A DNA stretch of 64,000 bases from a marine gamma proteobacterium HTCC2148 (GTDB lineage: Bacteria > Pseudomonadota > Gammaproteobacteria > Pseudomonadales > Halieaceae): the NCBI GenBank assembly GCA_000156295.1, contig DS999223.1:62001-126000 (forward strand). The letters are read 5' to 3'. Both the position numbers and the translations under genes were made by a program. Shown piece by piece: positions 33,191-44,412 of this stretch. Positions within the stretch are counted from its first letter, which is position 1; every line of letters begins with the position of its first letter. The notes below the pieces were generated by a model. That model did no database searches, was not told the origin of the DNA, and saw nothing but the letters and a program-made list of their open reading frames with translations.

Positions 33191-36100
33191 CAGGCTGCGT
33201 CTTCCGTGGCTTCTTGAGCGAAACGTGCAAGTAGATCCTCAACATATTGCTGGCGTTGAGCTTTGTCGTCCAGTGCGTGTTCAAAGCGCAAGCGGGTTGC
33301 GCCAGCCAGCTTGAACGAGCGCGGGTCAGACTGAACCAGCTTCACCAGCGACATAGGATTAACTCGGGTGCTTTCCTTGAAATCGATACTACCACCACCG
33401 GCACCGGCTTCAATGGCGCGTATGCCCAATTCCTGTGCCTGCAGGCGCAATCTCGATACCTGAAAGAGGTTTCCAACTTGCGGCGGCAGCAAGCCGAAGC
33501 GATCTATCATTTCAACCTGGAGTTCTCTGAGCTGGTCTTCATTCGCCGCCGCGGCAATGCGCTTGTACAGTACTAGCCGGCTATTAACATCAGGCAGGTA
33601 GTTCTCGGGAATCAGTGCGGGGATATGCAGGTTAACCTCGGTGCCTGCATCCAGCGGAGCATCTACATCGGGAATCTCACCGCGCTTCAGTGAAGCCACA
33701 GCGCGCTCCAGCATCTCCATGTATAAAGAGAACCCTACAGAGTGGATCTGGCCACTTTGCTCGTCACCTAATAGCTCGCCGGCGCCGCGAATTTCCAGAT
33801 CATGGGTTGCCAGCAGGTATCCGGCGCCCAGGTCGCCAGCGGCTTCGATGGCCTCCAAGCGTTTACCGGCGTCAGCGGTAATAGCGGATCGCGGAGGCGT
33901 CAATAAATAGGCATAGGCCTGGTGGTGTGAGCGACCTACTCGTCCGCGCAACTGATGCAATTGAGCGAGTCCAAACCGATCGGCACGCTCGATGATGATG
34001 GTGTTGGCATTGGGGATGTCGATGCCGGTTTCGATAATCGTTGTACACATCAAAATGTGGTTGTGCTGGTGATAAAATGAAGACATGACGTGTTCAAGTT
34101 CGGTTTCACGCATCTGCCCATGGGCGACGCCAACATTCAGGTCGGGAACCAGCTCGCGCAGCTTGCGAGCGCTCTCTTCGATAGACTTTACTTCGTTGTG
34201 CAGGTAGTAAACCTGTCCACCCCGGAGGGTTTCTCGCAGCACAGCTTCCTTTACCAGAGCAATATTATGCTCGCGCACAAAGGTCTTGATGGATAGACGT
34301 CTGGCAGGGGGGGTTGCAATGATAGAAAGGTCACGCATGCCACCCAGTGCCATGTTTAGCGTCCTGGGTATGGGCGTCGCAGTGAGCGTGAGGATGTCCA
34401 CCTCCGAGCGCAGCGCTTTGATGGCTTCCTTTTGCTTAACGCCGAAACGATGCTCTTCGTCGATGATCAGCAAGCCAAGATCATTAAAGCGAAAATCTGA
34501 CTGCAGTAGCTTATGGGTGCCCACCAGGATGTCTATTTTGCCATCGGCGATGCGCTTGCTGACGTCCTTTACCTGAGCGGCAGATTTGAAACGCGAAACC
34601 ACTTCCACGTTCACCGGCCAGTCAGCAAAACGATCGCAGAACGAACTGAAGTGCTGCTGGGCCAGCAGGGTGGTCGGTACCAGCACCGCGACTTGTTTCT
34701 TGTTCTGGCTGGCGATGAAGGCTGCGCGCATCGCGACTTCTGTCTTGCCGAAGCCCACATCTCCGCAAACCAGTCTGTCCATGACTCTGGGACTGCACAT
34801 GTCTTCTACGACGGCGCGAATAGTGAGTTCCTGGTCGGGTGTTTCCTCAAAAGGAAATGCAGCAGAGAACTGGCTGTACTTGTCTTGATCCAGGGTGAAG
34901 GCATAGCCGGTTCTCGCTTCTCTGCGCGCGTACACCTCCAGCAACTGGGCTGCAATATCGTTGGCTTTTTCGCTGGCCTTACGTCTGGCTTTGTCCCACT
35001 GCTCGGAACCGAGGGTATGGAGCGGTGCCAGATCAGGGTCTGAGCCTGCGTACCGACTGATCAGGTGAAGTGACGCTACCGGCACATAAAGTTTGGAGCC
35101 TTTGGCGTACTCCAGCGTAAGGAACTCCGCTTCCTGCTCATCCACCGACAACGTTTGCAAACCTACATAGCGACCCACACCGTGTTCCAGATGAACGACA
35201 GGCACGCCCTCGCGTAACTCGTTGATGTCACGAAATACATTGGCATTGGTCGCTTCCTGGCTGGGTCGTCTGCGGCGTCGCTGGGCAACGCGGTTGCCGA
35301 ACAATTGTGTTTCGCACACCAGGGTAGGCTTGCCTGGGCCAAAATAAAGACCGCGGTCCAGGGGTGCCGTTGCGATGGCAAAAGTTTCACCTGAAGCTAA
35401 AAATGCCTGCCAACTGGTTGCGGCCGGAGGTTCGAGGCCCAGTCCCTTCATTGACTCCAGCAGAATTTCCCGGCGCCCAGCTGACTCTGCGCAAAGCAGC
35501 ACGGGTGCGTTGTGCTCCTCGATAAACTTAGCAAGATTGGCTACCGCTGAGGTGACGGTTTGGTCCGTTGCCAGGTCCGGCGGGGGCAGGACAGTGGTTT
35601 GCTGGTGCACGGGAGCATCCGGGTTGTGGCGTAACTCCAATACCGGAAACTGTTTCAGCAGACGGTAGAATTCCTCCACTGGGGTAAAGCCCTTTTCCGG
35701 GGGTAGCAGGGGGCGGCGGGGGTCTATGCCATATTCTTCAAAGCGGCTTCCTACTTCCTGCCAAAAGTGCTCAGCGGCGCCGTGGTGGTCACCGGTAGTG
35801 ATCAAGGCCGCGTCTTCTGGTAAATAGTCGAACAAGGTGGCGCAGCTGTCGAAAAACAGCGGTAGGTAATACTCACAGCCTCCGGGGCTGCGGCCCGCGC
35901 TGACCTCGACATAGCTGGGGCAGCTGTCGTGGTCAACATCAAAGGCCTCCCACCAATTCATCTGGAAGCGAGTAATAGCGCTGCCTTCCAATGGGTATTC
36001 TCGGGCCGGAAGCATGTTAATGGCATCGACTTTTTCTACTGTGCGCTGGCTTTCCGGATCGAAAGTTCGCAGCGTGTCCACTTCGTCATCCAGCAGGTCA

Positions 36101-36654
36101 ATCCGAAATGGAAAGCTCGATCCCATGGGGTAAATGTCAAATAGCGAACCACGCAGCGCGAATTCGCCATGCTCGAACACAGTTTCAACGTTGCGATAAC
36201 CGTTGCGCTCCAGGTTGCGGCGAAAACTGTCCAGATCAATACTCTGGCCCTCTTCCAGCACCAGGCTTGATCCTGCAACGTAGTGGGTGGGTGGTAATCG
36301 ATGCATCAGGGTTGGCACGGGGACAATTAAAACTCCCCCACGACAGCGTGGGAGGCGGAAGAGGGTGCTCAGTCGTTCAGATATGATGTCCTGGTGAGGA
36401 GAAAAGTTGTCATAGGGCAAGGTCTCCCAGTCTGGAAATGCCAATATTTCCAATGCTCCGTCCAGATAAAACGGGAGCTCTCGTTCCAATGCCAGGGCGG
36501 CGCTGGTGTCTGCAGTAATAACGACCAGCAATCGCTTTGGGTCCGCCAGCTCGGCGATACAGCGGGCATCGGCGCCGCCATAGAAAGGGCCCATTGCGGT
36601 GCGGGTGCCTGTTTTGTGGGGCCAGGGTGTCGCCTGTACCAAAGGTTTAAACAT
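33190..36654 (-). CDS. mfd: Transcription-repair coupling factor Mfd
   Basis: DNA translocase that removes stalled RNA polymerase and recruits UvrA, 1,154 residues (E. coli 1,148). The N-terminal UvrB-like module holds FPDWETLPYDNFSPHQDIIS. The RNA-polymerase-interaction domain is followed by the RecG-like motor: Walker A GDVGFGKTEVAMRAA, box II LLIIDEEHRFG, motif III TLTATPIPRTLNMAL and QLRGRVGRS. The TRCF C-terminal domain ends the protein. ATG 36654 gives the family start; an upstream in-frame extension to 36819 is not conserved. It diverges from the GAPDH gene with 170 bases between them. Confidence 0.97.
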   Translation of the reverse strand: MFKPLVQATPWPHKTGTRTAMGPFYGGADARCIAELADPKRLLVVITADTSAALALERELPFYLDGALEILAFPDWETLPYDNFSPHQDIISERLSTLFRLPRCRGGVLIVPVPTLMHRLPPTHYVAGSSLVLEEGQSIDLDSFRRNLERNGYRNVETVFEHGEFALRGSLFDIYPMGSSFPFRIDLLDDEVDTLRTFDPESQRTVEKVDAINMLPAREYPLEGSAITRFQMNWWEAFDVDHDSCPSYVEVSAGRSPGGCEYYLPLFFDSCATLFDYLPEDAALITTGDHHGAAEHFWQEVGSRFEEYGIDPRRPLLPPEKGFTPVEEFYRLLKQFPVLELRHNPDAPVHQQTTVLPPPDLATDQTVTSAVANLAKFIEEHNAPVLLCAESAGRREILLESMKGLGLEPPAATSWQAFLASGETFAIATAPLDRGLYFGPGKPTLVCETQLFGNRVAQRRRRRPSQEATNANVFRDINELREGVPVVHLEHGVGRYVGLQTLSVDEQEAEFLTLEYAKGSKLYVPVASLHLISRYAGSDPDLAPLHTLGSEQWDKARRKASEKANDIAAQLLEVYARREARTGYAFTLDQDKYSQFSAAFPFEETPDQELTIRAVVEDMCSPRVMDRLVCGDVGFGKTEVAMRAAFIASQNKKQVAVLVPTTLLAQQHFSSFCDRFADWPVNVEVVSRFKSAAQVKDVSKRIADGKIDILVGTHKLLQSDFRFNDLGLLIIDEEHRFGVKQKEAIKALRSEVDILTLTATPIPRTLNMALGGMRDLSIIATPPARRLSIKTFVREHNIALVKEAVLRETLRGGQVYYLHNEVKSIEESARKLRELVPDLNVGVAHGQMRETELEHVMSSFYHQHNHILMCTTIIETGIDIPNANTIIIERADRFGLAQLHQLRGRVGRSHHQAYAYLLTPPRSAITADAGKRLEAIEAAGDLGAGYLLATHDLEIRGAGELLGDEQSGQIHSVGFSLYMEMLERAVASLKRGEIPDVDAPLDAGTEVNLHIPALIPENYLPDVNSRLVLYKRIAAAANEDQLRELQVEMIDRFGLLPPQVGNLFQVSRLRLQAQELGIRAIEAGAGGGSIDFKESTRVNPMSLVKLVQSDPRSFKLAGATRLRFEHALDDKAQRQQYVEDLLARFAQEATEDAA

Positions 36655-36824
36655 GCCAGTGCTTCGGGTTTTATTGCCAGGGGGCGCGCATTGTAGCGCG
36701 GGCGTGCACCTTGTCTCCAGCCCATTACTGCGGGTGATAGCGAGAATGCTGTCACTCGCTTGCGTGCGTCGAGTCATCAGACGATAATACGCGGCCTTAC
36801 ACCGCCGCTCAGGACTCAAAGAAC

Positions 36825-38294
36825 GTGACCGACCGCAAAAGAGAACGCCCCGCCGACTATTTCAAAGACTGGAAAGAGCGCGAGGCGCTGGCCGAAGGCA
36901 TGATTCCCGTAGTGGGAAGATTGGCGCGGGAAAAAAGCGTGAAGTGCTATATCTACGGCAAGTCGCTGGTTAATCGCTCTGTGCTGGAGATCATGAAAGA
37001 TCACCGCTATGTGCGTCAGGTGGAGGCTAACGAGCTTTCAGAGTTTGAAACCTTCCCGGTATTGAATGAGTTGTCAAAGCTTGACCTGGGGCCTGCACAT
37101 ATAGATGTGGGTCGCCTGGCGGTCAATTACTACGACAAGGGTGCCGGCGAAGACCTGACCATCGAAGAGTACGTTCGTCGAGAAGTTGCTGACGACCTGG
37201 GTACGCAGGCCAAGCCACTGAACAAGCCCCAGGATGTCGTGCTTTATGGCTTTGGCCGAATCGGTCGACTGATGGCCCGAATCCTTATCGACAAAACTGA
37301 CGGTGGTGACGCGCTGCGTCTGCGCGCTATTGTGGTGCGCAAGGGCAAAGCCCCTAACGACCTGGTCAAGCGCGCCAGCCTTTTACGCCGCGATTCAATT
37401 CATGGTGCCTTCGACGGTACCATCCGTGTGGATGAAGAACGCCAGTCATTTGTTGCCAATGGTAACGAGGTCAAGGTTATCTACGCTGACGGGCCAGACA
37501 CTATCGACTACACCGATTACGGCATCAACGATGCTATCGTGGTGGACAACACGGGCGTTTGGCGCGACAAAGACGGCTTGTCCTTGCACCTGAAGAGTAA
37601 GGGCGTGTCCAAGGTGATTCTCACAGCACCGGGAAAGGGCGACCTGAAGAACGTGGTGCACGGTATCAATCACGACATTATTGATGAGACGGATAGCATC
37701 ATTTCTGCAGCGTCGTGCACCACTAACGCCATCGCGCCGCCGCTCAAGGCAATGGACGATGAGTATGGGATCAGTGCAGGCCACGTGGAGACGGTTCATG
37801 CCTTCACCAACGACCAGAACCTGATCGATAATTACCATCACGCCTCTCGCCGTGGCCGCGCTGCGTCATTGAATATGGTTCTCACTGAGACAGGGGCCGC
37901 GAAGGCTGTGGGCAAGGTGTTGCCGCAATTTGTTGGTAAGCTAACGGGTAATGCCATTCGGGTGCCGACGCCCAATGTTTCAATGGCAATACTTAATTTG
38001 ACCCTGGACCGGGCGACCACCGCGGAGGAGGTCAACGAGTATATGCGCAACAAGGCGTTGCATTCGTCGCTGCGCAAGCAAATCGATTACTCCAACTCAC
38101 CAGAAGTGGTGTCTACGGATTTTGTGGGTTCGCGCCACGCCTGTATTTTTGACGCTCAGGCGACCATCGTCAATGGAAAGCAAGCCGTGCTGTATCTCTG
38201 GTATGACAATGAGTTCGGTTATAGCTGCCAGGTGCATCGCATTTTGGAGCAAATGGCGGGTCTGGATTACCCGGTATACCCAAAAGAAGCCTGA
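36825..38294 (+). CDS. Glyceraldehyde-3-phosphate dehydrogenase, extended type
   Basis: 489 residues, longer than usual GAPDH (about 330) because of an N-terminal extension of about 130 residues. The Rossmann motif is YGFGRIGR (G142 region), the catalytic cysteine is C298 in SAASCTTNAIAP and the active-site histidine lies in VETVHAFTNDQ. The extended enzyme sits next to mfd and nqr in pseudomonads too. Its role, glycolytic or gluconeogenic, cannot be fixed from sequence. GTG 36825 is the start. An inverted repeat CGGGGTA/TACCCCG follows at 38307-38341 but has no T-run. Confidence 0.93.
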   Translation: MTDRKRERPADYFKDWKEREALAEGMIPVVGRLAREKSVKCYIYGKSLVNRSVLEIMKDHRYVRQVEANELSEFETFPVLNELSKLDLGPAHIDVGRLAVNYYDKGAGEDLTIEEYVRREVADDLGTQAKPLNKPQDVVLYGFGRIGRLMARILIDKTDGGDALRLRAIVVRKGKAPNDLVKRASLLRRDSIHGAFDGTIRVDEERQSFVANGNEVKVIYADGPDTIDYTDYGINDAIVVDNTGVWRDKDGLSLHLKSKGVSKVILTAPGKGDLKNVVHGINHDIIDETDSIISAASCTTNAIAPPLKAMDDEYGISAGHVETVHAFTNDQNLIDNYHHASRRGRAASLNMVLTETGAAKAVGKVLPQFVGKLTGNAIRVPTPNVSMAILNLTLDRATTAEEVNEYMRNKALHSSLRKQIDYSNSPEVVSTDFVGSRHACIFDAQATIVNGKQAVLYLWYDNEFGYSCQVHRILEQMAGLDYPVYPKEA

Positions 38295-38591
38295 TTATTG
38301 CGCCGGCGGGGTACCGCTTTGGCAGCCATTTATCTACCCCGAAAGTGGTATTTGGTGAAGGCCGAAGAAATACGCAAAACCTGTTCAAAATCAAAGAACT
38401 GCCCTGCTGATTGTGGCCTTTTTTTAGCGCTTCACCTATAATGCGCGCGGCTTGGGGGTGGGTGGCTACAATTGCCATCCTCCGGTGGCAGAAAATAGCA
38501 TCAGGATCGCGTTATCAGCGGTTTGATTCCGGTGCTTCCAGCCTTAACCATCTCTGGCCCACCCACACACTAGATTTTGTAGGCAGATCGT
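38295..38591 (+). promoter_or_regulatory. nqr promoter region and structured leader
   Basis: A consensus -10 TATAAT (38437-38442) has only a weak -35 (TTGTGG at 38411, 20-base spacing). It would give a leader of about 145 bases before nqrA. GTGGGTGG (38458-38465) is complementary to CCACCCAC (38559-38566), which would close a 93-base domain that contains a local TGCCA/TGGCA hairpin (about 38474-38492). No gene is seen in the stretch. Confidence 0.5.
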
Positions 38592-39935
38592 ATGATCAAG
38601 ATCAAGCGGGGTATGGAAATCCCAATTCAGGGAGCCCCCCAGCAAGCAATTGAAGACGCTCCTGCGGCGCGCGCGGTCGCGCTGGTGGGCTTCGACTATG
38701 TTGGCATGAAACCCACCATGGCTGTTCAGGAAGGTGACCGGGTCAAACGTGGCCAGCTTCTCTTCAGCGATAAAAAATCCGAAGGTATTCGCTACACTGC
38801 GCCCGCCTCTGGCGTCGTATCCGCCATCAATCGCGGCGCGCGTCGAGTTTTGCAGTCAGTTGTTGTTGATATAGAAGGTGACGAGGAAGAAAACTTCAGC
38901 GCTTTTAGCGCCGATGAGGCAGCTGGATTAGATGCTGCTGTCATCCGCGAGCAGCTCATACAGAGCGGACAGTGGACCTCGCTGCGTACTCGCCCGTTCA
39001 GCAAAGTGCCAGAAGTTGATGCTAAGGCTGCAGCCATTTTTGTGACCGCCACGGACACTCATCCGCTGGCTGCCGACCCCGCGGTGATCATTGCCGAGCA
39101 GGTCGAGGCCTTTGTCCTGGGACAGGATCTGCTGGCAAAATTGACCAGTGGCAAAGTCTACCTGTGCAGTGCCGCTGGCACCTCGGTTGCTGCGGGCAAG
39201 GCGAGTAACATTGAAGAGGCCCAGTTTGCGGGTCCTCACCCCGCTGGACTGCCCGGCACACACATCCATTTCCTGGAGGGTGCCAATGCCAGCAGGACCG
39301 TCTGGCAGGTTGGGTATCAAGACGTTATTGCCATCGGCAGGCTGTTCCTTGATGGGCGTCTTTACACCGATCGCGTTATTGCGTTGGCTGGCCCCCAGAT
39401 TATAAAGCCTCGCCTGTTGCGTACCCGTTTGGGTGCTGATTTACAGGCGCTGTGCGCAGGTGAGCAAAAAGAGGGCGATAACCGGGTTATCTCTGGCTCT
39501 GTATTGGGTGGACGTGGCGTTGCCACTGGTACCGCCTATCTGGGTCGCTACCACAACCAGGTGTCAGTCTTACTGGAAGGCCGTCACCGTGAATTTATGG
39601 GCTGGTTATCGCCGGGCGTGAAAAAACACTCATCTCTCGGAATTTATATCAGCAGTTTTTTTGGTCTTAAGCCTCTAGCCATGACCACCAATACCAATGG
39701 CTCCGAGCGTGCCATGGTGCCGGTCGGTCAGTACGAAACAGTCATGCCACTAGATATTCTGCCCACTCAATTATTGCGTGCGCTGATTGTTGGTGACACC
39801 GAGACCGCCCAGCAGCTGGGTTGCCTTGAGCTGGAAGAAGAAGACCTGGCACTGTGCACTTACGTGTGTGCTGGCAAGTACGAATATGGACCTATCCTGC
39901 GGGATAACCTGACGCGCATTGAGAAGGAGGGTTAA
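38592..39935 (+). CDS. nqrA: Na+-translocating NADH:quinone reductase subunit A
   Basis: 447 residues, peripheral cytoplasmic subunit of the sodium-pumping NADH dehydrogenase. It begins [18 protein letters not shown] as in other NqrA proteins and contains the conserved [24 protein letters not shown] and EFMGWLSPG. First gene of the six-gene nqr operon, three bases ahead of nqrB. Confidence 0.97.
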   Translation: MIKIKRGMEIPIQGAPQQAIEDAPAARAVALVGFDYVGMKPTMAVQEGDRVKRGQLLFSDKKSEGIRYTAPASGVVSAINRGARRVLQSVVVDIEGDEEENFSAFSADEAAGLDAAVIREQLIQSGQWTSLRTRPFSKVPEVDAKAAAIFVTATDTHPLAADPAVIIAEQVEAFVLGQDLLAKLTSGKVYLCSAAGTSVAAGKASNIEEAQFAGPHPAGLPGTHIHFLEGANASRTVWQVGYQDVIAIGRLFLDGRLYTDRVIALAGPQIIKPRLLRTRLGADLQALCAGEQKEGDNRVISGSVLGGRGVATGTAYLGRYHNQVSVLLEGRHREFMGWLSPGVKKHSSLGIYISSFFGLKPLAMTTNTNGSERAMVPVGQYETVMPLDILPTQLLRALIVGDTETAQQLGCLELEEEDLALCTYVCAGKYEYGPILRDNLTRIEKEG

Positions 39936-39938
39936 TAC

Positions 39939-41135
39939 GTGGCACTTCGTAAATTACTGGACAATCTGGAACACCACTTTACCGAAGGAGGCAGATTCCA
40001 GAGCTGGTATGCGCTGTACGAAGCAGCGGACACCATTTTTTATTCTCCTGGCTCGGTCACCAAGAGCACGGCGCATATTCGCGATGGCATAGACCTCAAA
40101 CGCATCATGATCACCGTTTGGTTCGCCGCCTTCCCTGCAATGTTTTATGGGATGTACAACCTTGGCTTCCAGGCTACTGATGTGATGGCCGCCGGCGCCA
40201 GTGTTGATGGATGGCACGGCTGGCTGATTGAACTCCTGGGGGGCTACGATGCAAGTAATCTCTGGCACTGTTTCTGGTACGGCGCTGTGTTCTTCATTCC
40301 GATATACGCGGTGACCTTTGTGGTCGGCGGGTTCTGGGAAGTGTTATTCGCCATGAAACGGGGCCACGAGGTGAACGAAGGTTTTTTTGTGACCTCCATT
40401 CTGTTTGCCCTCATTTGCCCACCGGATATCCCGCTTTGGCAAGTGGCCATTGGCATCAGTTTTGGTGTGGTCATTGGTAAGGAGGTGTTTGGGGGTACAG
40501 GCAAAAACTTCTTGAACCCAGCGCTTACCGGCCGCGCGTTTCTTTACTTTGCCTATCCGGCACAGTTGTCTGGCGATACCGTATGGGTAGCGGTGGATGG
40601 TTACACCGCTGCGACGCCGCTGTCCTTGGTGGCATCGGACGGCATGGCTGCGCTGCAAGCTCAAATTCCCTGGATGGACGCATTTACGGGGGCTATTCCC
40701 GGCAGTGTGGGTGAGACGTCAACGCTTGCTATCTTAATCGGTGGCGTGATCCTGCTTGCGAGTCGAATCGCATCCTGGCGCATCATCACTGGCGTGTTCC
40801 TGGGGATGGTGGTGCTTAGCACGTTCCTTAATATGGTCGGTTCAGACTCCAATCTGGCGTTTGCGATGCCCTGGTACTGGCACTTGGTGACCGGCGGATT
40901 TGCCTTCGGCATGATATTTATGGCCACCGACCCGGTATCCGGAGCCATGACTAATGGCGGCAAATGGATGTTCGGTATTCTGGTCGGCCTGATGACCGTG
41001 CTTATTCGAGTCATCAACCCCGCCTTTCCCGAGGGGATTATGCTGGCCATTCTTTTTGCCAACCTGTTTGCTCCGCTGATGGATAACTTTGTGGTTCAGG
41101 CCAACATTAAACGGAGGCTTGCACGTGTCCAGTAA
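39939..41135 (+). CDS. nqrB: Na+-NQR subunit B
   Basis: 398 residues, integral membrane subunit with about ten transmembrane helices that carries covalent FMN. The flavin threonine lies in the [12 protein letters not shown] motif; the conserved [20 protein letters not shown] is also visible. It takes part in sodium translocation. GTG 39939 follows the strong ribosome site AAGGAGG. It overlaps nqrC by 11 bases. Confidence 0.96.
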   Translation: MALRKLLDNLEHHFTEGGRFQSWYALYEAADTIFYSPGSVTKSTAHIRDGIDLKRIMITVWFAAFPAMFYGMYNLGFQATDVMAAGASVDGWHGWLIELLGGYDASNLWHCFWYGAVFFIPIYAVTFVVGGFWEVLFAMKRGHEVNEGFFVTSILFALICPPDIPLWQVAIGISFGVVIGKEVFGGTGKNFLNPALTGRAFLYFAYPAQLSGDTVWVAVDGYTAATPLSLVASDGMAALQAQIPWMDAFTGAIPGSVGETSTLAILIGGVILLASRIASWRIITGVFLGMVVLSTFLNMVGSDSNLAFAMPWYWHLVTGGFAFGMIFMATDPVSGAMTNGGKWMFGILVGLMTVLIRVINPAFPEGIMLAILFANLFAPLMDNFVVQANIKRRLARVQ

Positions 41136-41898
41136 TGACAGCATCAAGAAAACCCTGATTGTTGCATTTTCTCTGTGTATCGTTTGCTCAGTTATCGTTT
41201 CTACCGCAGCGGTAATGCTCAAACCTGCTCAACAGGCTAACCAGTCTCTGGACCGTAAACGCAATATCCTCGCTGCCGCGGGTATGTTGGACGAAAACAT
41301 CAGCATCGATGAGCAGTTTGCCAAGATGACGCCCCGTGTGGTCGATCTGCGCACCGGGAAGTTTAGCGACGCGGTAGACGCCGAGGGCTACAACGAGCGC
41401 AAGGCTGCCAAGGACCCTGCACAGTCTGACGCCTTGTCTTCCAGCGAAGACATCGCCAAGGTCTTCCGACGAGAGCACTACGCGGTTGTTTATGTGGCGA
41501 ACGACACCCAGGGGGGGGTGGATAAAATTATCCTGCCTATCCGAGGCTATGGTTTGTGGGGCACGCTTTATGGCTTTATTGCCTTGGAAGGTGATGCCTC
41601 GACGGTTGCCGGTATTGGTTTCTATGAACATAAGGAAACCCCAGGACTCGGCGGTGAGGTAGATAACCCGCGCTGGAAAGGGCTGTGGCCCGGAAAGCAG
41701 GTATATAAAGACGGCGAGTTGGAAATAGCCGTGGTAAAAGGCACGGTTGACCCTTCGGCCCCTGGCGCTGATTACCAGGTAGACGGCATGGCTGGAGCCA
41801 CGCTGACCACTCGTGGCGTTTCTAATCTCGTGCAATTTTGGCTGGGCGACAACGGTTTCGCGCCATTCCTCAATAATCTGAAATCCGGGGAGGCCTGA
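41125..41898 (+). CDS. nqrC: Na+-NQR subunit C
   Basis: 257 residues. One N-terminal transmembrane helix ([17 protein letters not shown]) is followed by a periplasmic FMN-binding domain; the covalently flavinylated threonine is in the motif [10 protein letters not shown] (about residue 228). ApbE, encoded after the operon, is the transferase for this flavin. The GTG 41125 start inside the end of nqrB gives the conserved N-terminus; an ATG 12 codons upstream lies deeper in nqrB. Confidence 0.95.
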   Translation: MSSNDSIKKTLIVAFSLCIVCSVIVSTAAVMLKPAQQANQSLDRKRNILAAAGMLDENISIDEQFAKMTPRVVDLRTGKFSDAVDAEGYNERKAAKDPAQSDALSSSEDIAKVFRREHYAVVYVANDTQGGVDKIILPIRGYGLWGTLYGFIALEGDASTVAGIGFYEHKETPGLGGEVDNPRWKGLWPGKQVYKDGELEIAVVKGTVDPSAPGADYQVDGMAGATLTTRGVSNLVQFWLGDNGFAPFLNNLKSGEA

Positions 41899-41900
41899 TC

Positions 41901-42563
41901 GTGGATTCTGCTAAAGAAACGCTTACCAGCCCAATCTTCAAAAACAATCCCATTGCCCTGCAGATACTGGGTGTCTGCTCGGCTCTGGCGGTTACCTCTT
42001 CCCTGCAGGTCACGCTGGTAATGTGTATCGCACTGACCGCCGTTACTGCCTTCTCCAACCTTGGCGTATCGCTTATCCGTAAGCATGTGCCCGGTAGTAT
42101 CCGTATTATCGTGCAGATGATTATTATCGCCTCATTGGTGATTGTGGTGGACCAGGTGCTGAAAGCCTATGCCTACGGCATCAGCAAACAGCTCTCGGTG
42201 TTTGTCGGCCTGATCATTACCAACTGTATTGTCATGGGCAGGGCAGAGGCCTTCGCCATGAAAAACCCGCCTTTGCCCAGTTTTATCGACGGCATCGGTA
42301 ACGGCCTTGGGTACTCGGTGGTGCTGATTGCGGTAGCGGTAGTTCGAGAATTATTTGGCGCCGGTAAGCTGTTTGGCATCGAAATATTGCCGCTGGTCAC
42401 TGACGGTGGCTGGTACAACCCCAATGGATTGTTGCTGCTACCACCGAGTGCTTTCTTCCTGATTGGTATGTTTATCTGGGCGCTCCGTAGTTTCCAGAAA
42501 GACCAGGTGGAAGAAGCGGACTTCAAGATGGCGAAACATACTGTACTCAAGGAGGGCGTGTAA
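41901..42563 (+). CDS. nqrD: Na+-NQR subunit D
   Basis: 220 residues, six transmembrane helices. With NqrE it forms the membrane core holding a 2Fe-2S cluster; the likely ligand cysteines are C26 ([10 protein letters not shown]) and the one in [19 protein letters not shown] 41901 follows the nqrC stop after two bases. Confidence 0.96.
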   Translation: MDSAKETLTSPIFKNNPIALQILGVCSALAVTSSLQVTLVMCIALTAVTAFSNLGVSLIRKHVPGSIRIIVQMIIIASLVIVVDQVLKAYAYGISKQLSVFVGLIITNCIVMGRAEAFAMKNPPLPSFIDGIGNGLGYSVVLIAVAVVRELFGAGKLFGIEILPLVTDGGWYNPNGLLLLPPSAFFLIGMFIWALRSFQKDQVEEADFKMAKHTVLKEGV

Positions 42564-42564
42564 C

Positions 42565-43173
42565 ATGGAAGAGTTATTGAGCCTGTTTATTCGCTCTATC
42601 TTTATCGACAACATGGCCTTGGCTTTTTTCCTGGGCATGTGCACCTTCCTCGCGATCTCCAAAAAGATCGACGCTGCACTGGGCCTTGGTATTGCAGTTA
42701 TCGTTGTTTTGACGATCACCGTTCCGGTCAATTACCTGATCTATAACTACCTGTTGGCAGACGGCGCACTGGCCTGGGCGGGGCAACCCGATCTGGATCT
42801 GAGCTTTCTTGGTTTGCTGTCTTACATTGGTGTAATCGCGGCAATCGTTCAGATCATGGAGATGTTTCTCGATAAGTTCGTGCCTGCGCTTTACAACGCA
42901 CTGGGCGTTTTCCTGCCGTTGATTACCGTGAACTGCGCTATTTTGGGTGCAACTCTATTCATGGTCGAGCGCGATCTGGATTTTGCCGAGAGCGTGGTGT
43001 TTGGTGCAGGCTCCGGTGTCGGCTGGGCGCTGGCTATCGTCGCGCTGGCGGGTATTCGCGAAAAGCTGAAGTATTCCGATGTACCGGATGGCCTCAAGGG
43101 CCTGGGTATTACTTTTATCATCGTTGGACTGATGTCGCTTGGCTTCATGTCCTTCGGCGGCATCGATCTTTAA
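42565..43173 (+). CDS. nqrE: Na+-NQR subunit E
   Basis: 202 residues, paralogue of NqrD with inverted topology and six transmembrane helices. The cluster cysteines are C26 ([14 protein letters not shown]) and the one in [19 protein letters not shown] 42565 follows AAGGAGG at 42549-42555; the frame is open upstream within nqrD but the extension is not membrane-like. Confidence 0.96.
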   Translation: MEELLSLFIRSIFIDNMALAFFLGMCTFLAISKKIDAALGLGIAVIVVLTITVPVNYLIYNYLLADGALAWAGQPDLDLSFLGLLSYIGVIAAIVQIMEMFLDKFVPALYNALGVFLPLITVNCAILGATLFMVERDLDFAESVVFGAGSGVGWALAIVALAGIREKLKYSDVPDGLKGLGITFIIVGLMSLGFMSFGGIDL

Positions 43174-43188
43174 GCGGGGCGCAATCGA

Positions 43189-44412
43189 ATGGATATGACA
43201 ATTGTTTTTGGTGTGGCCATGTTCACCGCGATCGTACTCGCGCTGGTGGCTATTATTTTATTCGCGCGTTCGGCTCTGGTAAGTTCCGGCAATGTGAGTA
43301 TTGAAATTAATGGCGAGAAAACCATCACCGTGCCTGCTGGTGGCAAGTTACTGCAGACCCTGTCTGAGAGTGGTTTGTTTCTGCCTTCAGCTTGCGGTGG
43401 CGGCGGTACTTGCGCCCAGTGCAAATGCATTATCAACGATGGTGGTGGTTCCATGCTGCCTACTGAAGAGGGCCACTTTACCAAGCGCGATGCGGCTGAA
43501 GGCTGGCGCTTGTCTTGCCAGACGGCTGTTAAGCAAGACATGAAAATTGAGGTACCGGAGGAGGTGTTCGGCGTAAAGCAGTGGGAGTGTACGGTTGAGT
43601 CCAATCCCAATGTGGCGACCTTTATCAAAGAGCTTACCCTGAAGCTGCCTGAAGGCGAGCACGTTGATTTTCGAGCTGGCGGTTATGTGCAGCTAGAGTG
43701 TCCAGCTCACCACGTGAAGTACTCGGATTTTGATATCGAAGAAGAATATCGCGGCGATTGGGAACATTTTAACTTTTTCAAGCACGAGTCTGTTGTTAAA
43801 GAAGATGTGATCCGCGCATATTCCATGGCTAATTACCCGGAAGAGAAGGGCGTTGTGAAGTTCAATATCCGCATTGCTACGCCGCCTCCGGGCTCGGAGG
43901 GGATTCCTGCAGGCCAGATGTCGTCTTGGGTATTCAACCTTAAGCCTGGCGATAAAGTGAAGGTTTACGGTCCCTTCGGTGAGTTTTTCGCCAAGGACAC
44001 TGATGCTGAAATGGTCTTTATTGGTGGCGGAGCGGGCATGGCCCCCATGCGTTCACACCTCTTTGATCAGCTCAAACGCGTTCATTCCGATCGAAAAATT
44101 TCCTTCTGGTACGGCGCTCGTTCGCTGCGGGAAATGTTCTACGTCGAAGACTACGACATGCTCGCCAGGGATAATGAAAACTTTGACTGGCACGTCGCCC
44201 TCTCTGATCCCCAGCCCGAAGATCACTGGGACGGCCTGACGGGATTTATTCATAACGTATTGTTCGAAGAGTATCTGAAGAATCATCCCGCACCTGAAGA
44301 TTGTGAATACTACATGTGTGGGCCGCCAATGATGAACGCGGCGGTAATCCAGATGCTGATAGACCTGGGTGTAGAGCCCGAGAATATTATGCTTGACGAT
44401 TTCGGCGGCTAA
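43189..44412 (+). CDS. nqrF: Na+-NQR subunit F (NADH dehydrogenase subunit)
   Basis: 407 residues, entry point of electrons. An N-terminal transmembrane helix is followed by a 2Fe-2S ferredoxin domain with C69, C75, C78 and C110 ([14 protein letters not shown] ... RLSCQ). The FAD-binding RAYSMANYP and the NADH-binding [12 protein letters not shown] and YMCGPPMM motifs follow. Its TAA overlaps the ATG of apbE by one base. A terminator hairpin begins 22 bases after its stop. Confidence 0.97.
   Translation: MDMTIVFGVAMFTAIVLALVAIILFARSALVSSGNVSIEINGEKTITVPAGGKLLQTLSESGLFLPSACGGGGTCAQCKCIINDGGGSMLPTEEGHFTKRDAAEGWRLSCQTAVKQDMKIEVPEEVFGVKQWECTVESNPNVATFIKELTLKLPEGEHVDFRAGGYVQLECPAHHVKYSDFDIEEEYRGDWEHFNFFKHESVVKEDVIRAYSMANYPEEKGVVKFNIRIATPPPGSEGIPAGQMSSWVFNLKPGDKVKVYGPFGEFFAKDTDAEMVFIGGGAGMAPMRSHLFDQLKRVHSDRKISFWYGARSLREMFYVEDYDMLARDNENFDWHVALSDPQPEDHWDGLTGFIHNVLFEEYLKNHPAPEDCEYYMCGPPMMNAAVIQMLIDLGVEPENIMLDDFGG

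Noticed and set aside
36655-36819. Upstream extension of mfd by 55 codons
   Set aside because: The family start is at MFKPLV (36654); the extension is not similar to any Mfd N-terminus and fills the divergent promoter region.
38307-38341. CGGGGTA/TACCCCG inverted repeat after GAPDH as a terminator
   Set aside because: The loop is 21 bases and no T-run follows.
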